A stretch of DNA of 5,933 bases from an uncultured Pseudomonadota bacterium. Its GTDB lineage: Bacteria; Lernaellota; Lernaellaia; Lernaellales; Lernaellaceae. The DNA is taken from positions 1 through 5,933 of the forward strand of contig CALBTQ010000407.1 in assembly GCA_937967875.1 (NCBI GenBank), written 5' to 3'. Positions 1-5,310 of the stretch are shown here, piece by piece (the first letter of the stretch is position 1; every line of letters begins with the position of its first letter). Below the pieces are notes generated by a model. The model saw only the letters and a list, made by a program, of their open reading frames with translations, had not been told where the DNA came from and made no database searches. Both the position numbers and the translations under genes were made by a program.

Positions 1-46
1 ACCACCGAGATCTACACTCTTTCCCTACACGACGCTCTTCCGATCT
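1..46 (+). other. Illumina P5/TruSeq universal adapter (contamination)
   Basis: This stretch matches the Illumina universal adapter from its 13th base to its last (it begins ACCACCGAGATCTACAC and ends GCTCTTCCGATCT). It is synthetic library sequence left on the contig end, not genomic DNA. The genomic insert starts at base 47, in the middle of pstC. The reverse complement of the same 46 bases closes the window on the right. The match is recalled from the well-known adapter sequence and is unambiguous. Confidence 0.99.
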
Positions 47-166
47 CAATTCCAGGACCAGGCCGAGAATGACAACAAGAATTAAAAACGCGCTGCCGGC
101 CACCAGGACGCGAAAGATCCGATCGGACCAGGGCTGACTATGATTGGTTTGCGTTTGCTCACTCAT
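47..166 (-). CDS. pstC: Phosphate ABC transporter permease PstC, N-terminal fragment
   Basis: Forty codons of an open frame begin at an ATG (complement of 164-166) and run into the adapter, so the 3' part is missing. The peptide starts MSEQTQTNHSQPWSDRIFR and continues with a strongly hydrophobic segment (about residues 20-40) that would be the first transmembrane helix. A polar N-terminal tail, an (S)DR(I/L)FR-type motif and then TM1 is the usual start of PstC, one of the two inner-membrane permeases of the high-affinity phosphate importer PstSCAB. Its position directly after pstS supports the call more than the short sequence does. No clear Shine-Dalgarno sequence precedes the ATG. A four-codon frame (start at 177) overlaps it with its stop (ATGA), so the start codon is the likeliest but not proven choice. 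PstA also begins with a TM helix but normally follows PstC. Confidence 0.78.
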
Positions 167-176
167 TGTATCGTCA

Positions 177-219
177 TGAAGAAAACAGCGAGGGCGGAAG
201 GATGCGCACCTCCCGCCCC
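177..219 (-). terminator. Terminator or attenuator hairpin between pstS and pstC
   Basis: On the minus-strand transcript, GGGCGG (218-213) pairs with CCGCCC (197-192). A G-U pair (212/198) and AGG/CCU extend this to a 10-bp, GC-rich stem with a 7-base loop. About five bases later comes a U-rich tail (UGUUUUCUUC, roughly 186-177). It lies 14 bases after the pstS stop. This fits an intrinsic terminator that may be only partial, since pstC follows in the same direction and has no obvious promoter of its own here. Lowering permease expression relative to the abundant binding protein is a known arrangement in pst operons. The U-tract is interrupted, so full termination is uncertain. Confidence 0.6.
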
Positions 220-232
220 GTCCGCTTTGTCG

Positions 233-1288
233 TTATTTCCAGATCCGTTGGCCGTTGAAGCGGATTTCCTGCCGCCAGAGATCTTCCACCATGCTGATCA
301 CGATCGCGGGCAGCGGCACGTAATGCAGCGTTTTGGCGATGTCCTGGCCGTGGTTGAAGGACCATTCGAAGAATTTGAGCATCTCCAGCGCCTTCACGGG
401 ATCTTTCTGGTTTTTGTGCACGAGAATGAACGAAGCGCCGGTGATCGGCCAGCTATCGTCGCCGGGCTGATCGGTCAGCACCATGTAGAAACCGGGGGCG
501 TTGGCCCAATCGGCATTGGCCGTGGCCGCCTGGAAGGTTTCGATGGTCGGGGAAACGTATTTGCCGGCTTTGTTTTCTAGCTGCACATAGTTGAGTTTGT
601 TCTGCAGGGCATAGGCGAACTCGACGTAGCCGATCGAGCCCTTGGTGCGCTGCACGTACGCGGCCACGCCCTCGTTGCCCTTGCCGCCGATGCCGGTCGG
701 CCAGGAAACGACCTTGCCGGAGCCCACGCGCTGCCGCCAGGTGTTGCTGATTTTTTCGAGGTAGTTGGTGAAGATCCAGGTGGTGCCCGAACCGTCGGCG
801 CGATGCACGACCGTGATGGCCATGTCGGGCAGCTTGACGCCGGGGTTGATCGCCGCGATCGCCGCGTCGTTCCACTTGGTGATCTTGCCCAGGAAGATAT
901 CGCCGAGCACCGCGGCGGAGATCTTCAGGGAGCCGGTCTGGATGCCGGGGACGTTGATCACGGCCACGACGCCGCCGACGATCATCGGGAACTGAATCAG
1001 GCCGGCTTCGTCGAGTTCCTTTTTGCTCAGAGGCGCGTCGGAAGCACCGAAGTCGACGGTCTTGGCTTTGATCTGGGCAATGCCGCCGCCCGAACCGATC
1101 GACTGATAGTTCAGGCGCATCTCGGTCAGTTTTTCATACTTGTAGGCCCATTGGGCATAGACCGGATAGGGGAAACTCGCGCCGGCGCCGTTGACGGTCA
1201 TTTTCGCCGCCACGGCCACGCCGGCCGCGACCGCGATGACCATCACGGCCGCCAAGGCGATCAGCACGCTCATCTTCATACGTTTCAT
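233..1288 (-). CDS. pstS: Periplasmic phosphate-binding protein PstS
   Basis: This gene encodes the periplasmic receptor that captures inorganic phosphate and delivers it to PstCAB. The 351-residue length is close to E. coli PstS (346). Residues 1-28 form a signal peptide (MKRMKMSV, hydrophobic core, AVAA before Lys29). The mature protein carries the family blocks GAGASFPYPVY (34-44), YQSIGSGGG (61-69), DFGASDAPL (79-87), VVHRADGSGTT (160-170), GGKGNEGVA (201-209) and GSIGYVEFAYA (217-227). Aligned from memory with E. coli PstS at a constant offset of 28, the phosphate ligands are all kept: S38 (Thr10 in E. coli), F39, S66, D84, R163, S167, G168 and T169. The start is ATG at 1288, because AAGGAG (1301-1296) sits seven bases upstream. 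The longer start at 1306 would put that site inside the gene. A PHO-box-like repeat lies about 58 bases upstream and a hairpin follows the stop. Confidence 0.97.
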   Translation of the reverse strand: MKRMKMSVLIALAAVMVIAVAAGVAVAAKMTVNGAGASFPYPVYAQWAYKYEKLTEMRLNYQSIGSGGGIAQIKAKTVDFGASDAPLSKKELDEAGLIQFPMIVGGVVAVINVPGIQTGSLKISAAVLGDIFLGKITKWNDAAIAAINPGVKLPDMAITVVHRADGSGTTWIFTNYLEKISNTWRQRVGSGKVVSWPTGIGGKGNEGVAAYVQRTKGSIGYVEFAYALQNKLNYVQLENKAGKYVSPTIETFQAATANADWANAPGFYMVLTDQPGDDSWPITGASFILVHKNQKDPVKALEMLKFFEWSFNHGQDIAKTLHYVPLPAIVISMVEDLWRQEIRFNGQRIWK

Positions 1289-1295
1289 AACCAGA

Positions 1296-1301
1296 CTCCT
1301 T
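1296..1301 (-). promoter_or_regulatory. Ribosome binding site that fixes the pstS start
   Basis: AAGGAG on the minus strand ends seven bases before the ATG at 1288. It lies downstream of the alternative ATG at 1306, so that upstream start cannot use it. This sets the N-terminus at MKRMKMSV, which is also the natural beginning of the signal peptide. Confidence 0.85.
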
Positions 1302-1346
1302 GGCATACTGCCAGTGTGGGTGCGTTGTAATAGTCAGCTATTTTTG

Positions 1347-1374
1347 TTAGCAAACCGTTAGTGCACGATTATCT
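1347..1374 (-). promoter_or_regulatory. Putative PHO box upstream of pstS
   Basis: Read on the plus strand, TTAGCA (1347-1352), TTAGTG (1358-1363) and a weaker TTATCT (1369-1374) are spaced exactly 11 bp start to start, with 5-base spacers. The gene-proximal copy ends about 58 bases before the pstS ATG. The same TTAGCA-N5-TTAG arrangement, in the same orientation relative to the gene, occurs before phoB and the porin. An 11-bp direct-repeat period is typical of PhoB/PhoP operators, and the half-site resembles the Bacillus PhoP consensus TT(A/T/C)A(C/T)A. A weak -10-like TATTAC lies at 1332-1327 but is not convincing alone. Function as a PhoB operator is inferred. Confidence 0.7.
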
Positions 1375-1417
1375 TTCCGCTACTAATGGAATTTGCCGCA
1401 ATTTCAGGCTGTTCAAT

Positions 1418-1442
1418 GCGGGCGCTTCCGATATGCGCCCGC
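1418..1442 (-). terminator. GC-rich hairpin after the porin gene
   Basis: GCGGGCGC (1418-1425) and GCGCCCGC (1435-1442) form a perfect 8-bp GC stem with a 9-base loop, 16 bases beyond the porin stop codon. AAT/ATT flanks (1415-1417 and 1446-1448) could add three pairs across a small bulge. On the minus-strand transcript no U-run follows, so this is not a textbook intrinsic terminator. It could end transcription weakly or with Rho, protect the 3' end of the porin mRNA, or separate the porin unit from the pstS promoter. The hairpin is certain; its role is inferred. Confidence 0.5.
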
Positions 1443-1457
1443 CGCATTCATCGTTTG

Positions 1458-2600
1458 CTAAAACTTCACCATCGCATTGACGCCGACAAAAGAGTCGGAG
1501 GATTTGGTCACTTCCTCGCCCTCGTCGTCGGTCACTTCGGCGGTGTACATGATGGTCTTGTAGTTCAGCGAGAAGGCCAGGTTCTTGATCGGATCGTAGC
1601 TGACGCCGGCCAGCAGCATCGACTGCTCGTCCTGATAGCCGTGGGTGTCTTCGTCGTTTTCGGTGTCCGGATCGTACATGTCGTAGCGCGCGAACAGTCC
1701 GAAGTTGTAGGGCATATACAGCACGCCGTAGCCGTGCAGAATCGTGCCGGTGATCTGATCGGCGTCCGCGTCTTTAAGCGCTTCGTCGTCGGAGATCCAC
1801 TGGCGCATATCGTAACCGCCGCCGATGTTGATGCCCCAGCTTTCGCCGAACATGTACTTGTAGGCCAGCAGCAGGTTGATCACCATTACGTCTTCGTCGG
1901 GATCGCTGGGATTGTCGTTGTTCATCATCGCCGCGCCGACCAACTGCAGGCCCTTGAGCGCATCGACCATCTGGAAGGGCGTGAGTTGCAACGACGCCTG
2001 AATGCCCTTGCCCTTGTTTTCTTCCGGCGACTTGTAGCCTTCGCCGTTGCGCAGCACGACGTAGTAAGCCGCGTAGGGACCGAAGGCGCCGTAGGCCGCC
2101 AGGCCGTTGTCGGCGGAGCTGTCGAACTTCCACAGATCGGCCGGGGACTTTTCAACGTAACGGTAGCCGAAAGCGTTGTCGTACAGTTCGATGTACGCGG
2201 TCTGCAACAGGCCGAAGCGCACGTTGAAATACTTGTAAGGCGTGAAGTCGCCATAAGCGTATTTCAGGTAGTAGCCGTAGAGGCCTTCGCTGCTTTCCAG
2301 CGTCGTGTTGCCCTCTTCGTCTTCACCGAGTTTGTAGTTTTTCGTACGGCTCACGTCGCCGGTGATGCGGCCCGACCAATAATCGTTGAAGTTGACCTTG
2401 AAGCCCAGGTACGCCCGGTTGATTTCAAATTCGTTGTAATCGTTGTCGCCGTAGCGGCTGTCCCAATCCGGATACCCCGAAACGTTGTAGCTGAAGCCCG
2501 CGAAAATGCGGCCTTCCGGCTTGATCTCGACGGCCCAGGCCGCGGCGGTCATCGCCAGCACCAGGAACACGGTCAGCAAAGCAAACGGTACCTTTTTCAT
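1458..2600 (-). CDS. Outer-membrane beta-barrel porin-like protein, candidate Pho regulon member
   Basis: The product is a 380-residue exported protein. Residues 1-23 are a classic signal peptide (MKKVPF, hydrophobic core, cleavage after AWA). The mature part alternates polar and aromatic residues in beta-strand fashion, with many Tyr, Phe and Gly, and ends VGVNAMVKF. The terminal Phe is the usual BAM recognition signal of outer-membrane barrels. Probable loops are very acidic: GEDEEGN (92-98), NPSDPDED (230-237), SDDEALKDADAD (270-281), DPDTENDED (310-318) and TDDEGEE (357-363). A hand count gives about 57 Asp/Glu against 28 Lys/Arg in the mature protein. The start at 2600 follows AAGGAGG closely; an ATG at 2633 lies upstream of that site and is rejected. 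Its place between phoR and pstS, and a PHO-box-like repeat upstream, suggest a role in phosphate or phospho-nutrient passage. Basic phosphate porins such as OprP are not a close match in charge, so the substrate is unassigned. Confidence 0.85.
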   Translation of the reverse strand: MKKVPFALLTVFLVLAMTAAAWAVEIKPEGRIFAGFSYNVSGYPDWDSRYGDNDYNEFEINRAYLGFKVNFNDYWSGRITGDVSRTKNYKLGEDEEGNTTLESSEGLYGYYLKYAYGDFTPYKYFNVRFGLLQTAYIELYDNAFGYRYVEKSPADLWKFDSSADNGLAAYGAFGPYAAYYVVLRNGEGYKSPEENKGKGIQASLQLTPFQMVDALKGLQLVGAAMMNNDNPSDPDEDVMVINLLLAYKYMFGESWGINIGGGYDMRQWISDDEALKDADADQITGTILHGYGVLYMPYNFGLFARYDMYDPDTENDEDTHGYQDEQSMLLAGVSYDPIKNLAFSLNYKTIMYTAEVTDDEGEEVTKSSDSFVGVNAMVKF

Positions 2601-2604
2601 GGAT

Positions 2605-2611
2605 CCTCCTT
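2605..2611 (-). promoter_or_regulatory. Strong ribosome binding site that fixes the porin start
   Basis: AAGGAGG on the minus strand ends four bases before the ATG at 2600. The frame stays open upstream to an ATG at 2633, but that start would place this ideal site inside the coding region and put 11 polar residues before the signal peptide. The start at 2600 is therefore preferred. Confidence 0.88.
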
Positions 2612-2699
2612 CTGTGTGTCTCAAATTACACATGAAACAGGTTGCTCTTCATCGTTGAGATAGACTCGTGCCACCCGCAACAAACATGCCGCAAAGAAA

Positions 2700-2716
2700 T
2701 TAGCAACGCGTTAGGA
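2700..2716 (-). promoter_or_regulatory. Putative PHO box upstream of the porin gene
   Basis: Read on the plus strand, TTAGCA (2700-2705) and TTAGGA (2711-2716) are 11 bp apart with a 5-base spacer, matching the arrangement before pstS and phoB. The box starts 20 bases after the phoR stop, in a 136-base non-coding gap, and its near edge is about 99 bases from the porin ATG. The distance leaves room for a promoter and a leader of some tens of bases. No -10 box could be named with confidence. It suggests that the porin has its own phosphate-controlled promoter in addition to any read-through from phoBR. Confidence 0.6.
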
Positions 2717-2736
2717 GAATCGGAAAAGAATGTTAA

Positions 2737-4509
2737 TTAGCGCGACAGGTGAATGACGAATGTGCTGCCCGCATCGACCTTGCTCTCGACGGTGACCCAG
2801 CCGCCGTGCGCCTGCACGATGTGCTTGACGATCGCCAGACCCAGGCCGGTGCCGCCCAGTTTGCGGCTGCGCGCTTTGTCGACGCGATAGAAGCGCTCGA
2901 AAATGCGCGGCAGGTGTTCGGCCGGAATGCCGCAACCGGAGTCCTTGACGACGATGCGCGTTTCACTGTCCTCTTGCATCGCGCCCACGTCGACCGGCGC
3001 GCCCTCGTTGCTGTATTTGACGGCGTTGTCGATCAAATTGACGATCGCCTGTTCGAGCATCGGCGAGTTGATCGTCACCAGAATGTCCTCGTCGCACACG
3101 AGACGCAGGTCGATGTCCTTGGCCGCCGCCTTGTTGTTGCAGATGAGAATCGCGCTTTTCAGCACCGGCTTGAGGGCGACCTTTTCCTTGGCGATCGAAC
3201 CGCGCTCGCCGTCCTGCTCGATGCGCGAGAGGCTGAGCAGATCTTCGATGATCGCGTTGAGGCGGTTGGACTGTTTGAAAATGATGCTCAGAAACTCGCG
3301 CGCCTTTTCGCGATCCTCGATGGCGCCGTCGACCAGCGTTTCGACGAAACCGCGAATCGAGGTGATCGGCGTTTTCAATTCGTGCGAGACGTTGGCGACG
3401 AAATCGCGGCGCACGTTTTCCAATTTTTTCAGGCGCGAGATGTCGTTGAACACGACGATCGCGTAGTTGATTTTCTTGGTGGCCGTGTCGTGAATGAACG
3501 TGCCGTGCGTCTGCAGGAAACGGTCCTGCTCGCCGTGCAGCACGATCTCGGCTTCGATAGGCTGTTTGGCGGCGTACAATTTTTTGATGAACTGCAGCAG
3601 ATCGGCGTTGCGGATCGTTTCGTAAATGTTGCCGCCGACGACGTCCGCTTCGTTCAGTCCGAACAAAGTGGAAATCGCTTTGTTGCAACGCACGATGCGA
3701 AATTCGGCGTCAAGCACCAGCACGCCCTCGACCATGTTGGTCAAAATCGCTTCCAACTCGTTGCGTTGCGCGATGATCGTCTGCATACGTTCGTTAAGCT
3801 GATTGCCCATTTCATTCAGCGATTCCACGACGGCTCCCATTTCCTCGGATTGCGATACGGCCAGGCGGTAACTGAAATCCCCCTCGGCAAAGCGGCGGGC
3901 GCCCTGTCGTATCTCTTGCAATACGCTGTTGATCCGGTGCGAAATGATGTAGCTGACGATCGCGGCGAAAAGAGCGGCTACGATCGCGCCCAGCGTAATG
4001 TCGATATATTTGGCCTGCAAGGTGGCCATGATGCGCGGAACCGCCAAGGACGTGCGCACGACGCCGACGATGGTCGAGTCGCGCCGCACCGGCACGGTCA
4101 CGTACATCATTTCCTGCTGCAGCGTGTACGAGTAGCGATTGGTCACGCCCGTCTTGCCCTCGAGCGCCGCTTTCACTTCGGGCCGATCGGCGTGGTTGTC
4201 CATGGTCGCCGGATCGTTGTCGGAATCGCCGGTCACCCGGCCGTCGCGTAGAATGACCGTGATGCGCGTGCGCGAAGCCTGGGAGGCTTTATCGACGACC
4301 GCATCGACCTGCGCCGTATCGGCCAGATCGTCGTGCATCAACAAATATTCGACCAAACCGGCGCGGGCGGTGAGCACTTCTTCCAAATGACTCAGATAAA
4401 ACTGGCGCAACGCCGAGGCAAAGAACGTCGATACGGCAAACAGCGCCAGCAAGGTAATCAGCAAATAGGACGGATAAAGCTGCCAGATCAGCTTTCTACG
4501 CTTGGACAT
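2737..4509 (-). CDS. phoR: Phosphate regulon sensor histidine kinase PhoR
   Basis: This is a 590-residue membrane histidine kinase that would phosphorylate PhoB when phosphate is scarce. Visible parts in order are TM1 (about 12-34), an extracytoplasmic domain of some 130 residues (35-166), TM2 (about 167-190), HAMP (about 191-243), PAS (about 250-360), the HisKA dimerisation domain with H-box FVANVSHELKTP (phosphoacceptor H376), and the ATPase domain. The ATPase domain has N-box NLIDNAVKYS (N495), G1 DSGCGIP (523-529), F-box IFERFYRVDKARSR and G2 GGTGLGLAIVKHI (552-564). All catalytic motifs are intact. The start lies six bases after the phoB stop, with GAGGAAG (4517-4511) overlapping that stop, which suggests translational coupling. 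The large sensor domain resembles B. subtilis PhoR (about 579 residues) more than E. coli PhoR, which lacks a large periplasmic part. The name rests on the PhoR-like HAMP-PAS-HisKA order, phoB upstream and pst genes downstream. Confidence 0.92.
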   Translation of the reverse strand: MSKRRKLIWQLYPSYLLITLLALFAVSTFFASALRQFYLSHLEEVLTARAGLVEYLLMHDDLADTAQVDAVVDKASQASRTRITVILRDGRVTGDSDNDPATMDNHADRPEVKAALEGKTGVTNRYSYTLQQEMMYVTVPVRRDSTIVGVVRTSLAVPRIMATLQAKYIDITLGAIVAALFAAIVSYIISHRINSVLQEIRQGARRFAEGDFSYRLAVSQSEEMGAVVESLNEMGNQLNERMQTIIAQRNELEAILTNMVEGVLVLDAEFRIVRCNKAISTLFGLNEADVVGGNIYETIRNADLLQFIKKLYAAKQPIEAEIVLHGEQDRFLQTHGTFIHDTATKKINYAIVVFNDISRLKKLENVRRDFVANVSHELKTPITSIRGFVETLVDGAIEDREKAREFLSIIFKQSNRLNAIIEDLLSLSRIEQDGERGSIAKEKVALKPVLKSAILICNNKAAAKDIDLRLVCDEDILVTINSPMLEQAIVNLIDNAVKYSNEGAPVDVGAMQEDSETRIVVKDSGCGIPAEHLPRIFERFYRVDKARSRKLGGTGLGLAIVKHIVQAHGGWVTVESKVDAGSTFVIHLSR

Positions 4510-4510
4510 T

Positions 4511-4517
4511 CTTCCTC
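4511..4517 (-). promoter_or_regulatory. phoR ribosome binding site overlapping the phoB stop
   Basis: On the minus strand the phoB stop TGA runs into GAGGAAG and then ATG of phoR (TGAGGAAGAATG). The Shine-Dalgarno sequence shares two bases with the stop codon, so ribosomes finishing phoB can restart on phoR. This would keep the kinase and regulator in a fixed ratio. Confidence 0.8.
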
Positions 4518-5199
4518 AATCTTTAAAGCGATAGCCGACGCCACGGACCGTTTCCAGGTACTGACCGGCCTCGCCCAGTTTTTTGCGCAAACCCGTGATC
4601 TGCACGTCGACCGAGCGCTCGGTCACCGCATAGTCGTTACCTTTGACGCCGGAAATGATTTGATTGCGGCTGTACACCCAACCGGGCCGCCGGGCCAGAA
4701 AATGCAGAATGCCGAATTCGGTGACGGTCAGATCGATCGCCTGCCCGTTGACGGTCACCTCGTGCCGCGTCGGATTGATGATGATGTTGCGCAGGCGCAG
4801 CACGGTGTCGCTTTCCTCCTCGCCCACGCCGCGCCGTAGCGCCGCCCGGATGCGCGCGGTCAGCACGCGCGGGCTGAACGGCTTGGTGATGTAGTCGTCA
4901 GCGCCCAGTTCGAGCCCGGCGACGATGTCGGCATCCTCGCCCTTGGCCGTGAGCATGATGACCGGAATCGACGCGGTTTCGATGTCGCGCTTCAACTGCT
5001 TGCACACATCGAAGCCGTCCACGCCGGGCAGCATCAAATCGAGGACGATCAGGTCCGGATGCTTGTTCTTGGCGAACTTCAACGCCTCTTCGCCCGAAGC
5101 GACGCAGTCGACCTGATAGCCTTCTTTGGCCAGGTTGTAGCGCACCAATTCGAGGATGTCTTCCTCATCATCGACGACCAGGATGTGTGTTTTGCTCAT
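4516..5199 (-). CDS. phoB: Phosphate regulon response regulator PhoB (OmpR/PhoB family)
   Basis: The product is a 227-residue transcription factor, almost the length of E. coli PhoB (229). The N-terminal receiver domain (about 3-120) has the acidic pocket D10/D11, phosphoacceptor D54 in IVLDLMLPG, T84 in IMLTAKG, and K106 in YITKPFSPR. The C-terminal winged-helix DNA-binding domain (about 131-227) has the family features LTVTEFGILHFLARRPGWVYSR, the recognition helix region TERSVDVQITGLRKKL (193-208) and the final wing ETVRGVGYRFKD. The start ATG follows AAAGGA (5211-5206) by six bases. Three tandem 11-bp PHO-box-like repeats lie 53 bases upstream, pointing to autoregulation. It forms an operon with phoR. 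Other OmpR-type regulators look similar, so the phosphate role rests on the pst genes and paired kinase nearby, and is strongly supported. Confidence 0.93.
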   Translation of the reverse strand: MSKTHILVVDDEEDILELVRYNLAKEGYQVDCVASGEEALKFAKNKHPDLIVLDLMLPGVDGFDVCKQLKRDIETASIPVIMLTAKGEDADIVAGLELGADDYITKPFSPRVLTARIRAALRRGVGEEESDTVLRLRNIIINPTRHEVTVNGQAIDLTVTEFGILHFLARRPGWVYSRNQIISGVKGNDYAVTERSVDVQITGLRKKLGEAGQYLETVRGVGYRFKD

Positions 5200-5205
5200 G
5201 GTTTA

Positions 5206-5211
5206 TCCTTT
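5206..5211 (-). promoter_or_regulatory. phoB ribosome binding site
   Basis: AAAGGA on the minus strand lies six bases upstream of the phoB ATG at 5199. This is ordinary spacing and supports the chosen start (MSKTHILVVDDEED). Confidence 0.75.
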
Positions 5212-5252
5212 GCACGCAACACAAAATGTTGGCATACATCTAAAATAAAACT

Positions 5253-5285
5253 ATTAGCAAATGATTAGCAAATCTTTAACAAATC
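5253..5285 (-). promoter_or_regulatory. Triple 11-bp direct repeat, putative PHO box of phoBR
   Basis: Read on the plus strand, three consecutive 11-mers follow without gaps: ATTAGCAAATG (5253-5263), ATTAGCAAATC (5264-5274) and TTTAACAAATC (5275-5285). The half-sites are TTAGCA, TTAGCA and TTAACA with 5-base spacers. The last is identical to the core of the Bacillus PhoP half-site. The block sits between the GH31 stop and phoB, 53 bases from the phoB ATG. A candidate -10, TATTTT, lies at 5247-5242. Three helically phased sites are what a tandem PhoB dimer array would bind, so autoregulation of phoBR is the likely meaning. The repeats are directly visible; binding is inferred. Confidence 0.75.
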
Positions 5286-5310
5286 GAGAAATTGAGCTTT
5301 TTCAACCAGA

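Noticed and set aside
1289..1306. Alternative pstS start six codons upstream (ATG at 1306)
   Set aside because: The AAGGAG ribosome site would lie inside the gene, and the extra residues spoil the signal peptide.
803..1330. Plus-strand open frame opposite the start of pstS
   Set aside because: Antisense shadow of the conserved PstS frame, with no ribosome site or domain.
1456..1461. Another TTAGCA, on the minus strand at the porin stop codon
   Set aside because: It is a single copy in the opposite orientation, overlaps the stop codon, and has no second half-site 11 bp away, so it was not counted as a PHO box.
1458..2600. Naming the porin OprP/OprO
   Set aside because: The location fits, but the protein is acidic overall and no OprP-specific motif could be seen, so no gene symbol was given.
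2601..2633. Alternative porin start eleven codons upstream (ATG at 2633)
   Set aside because: The AAGGAGG site lies between this ATG and 2600, and the added residues are polar and precede a perfect signal peptide.
2626..2652. Eight-codon upstream frame (MKSNLFHV) in the porin leader
   Set aside because: It has no Shine-Dalgarno sequence and no recognisable leader-peptide feature such as a run of one amino acid or an attenuator pair. Such a short frame is expected by chance.
1386..2663. Long plus-strand open frame of 425 codons opposite the porin gene
   Set aside because: Its composition (many His, Val, Arg, Ala, Gly) is typical of an antisense shadow in GC-rich DNA. It has no recognisable motif, and the minus-strand porin has a signal peptide, a strong ribosome site and a terminal Phe.
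2749..4251. Long plus-strand open frame of 500 codons opposite phoR
   Set aside because: It mirrors a clearly functional histidine kinase with all motifs intact. The translated peptide is Asp/Arg/His/Val-rich low-information sequence without domains.
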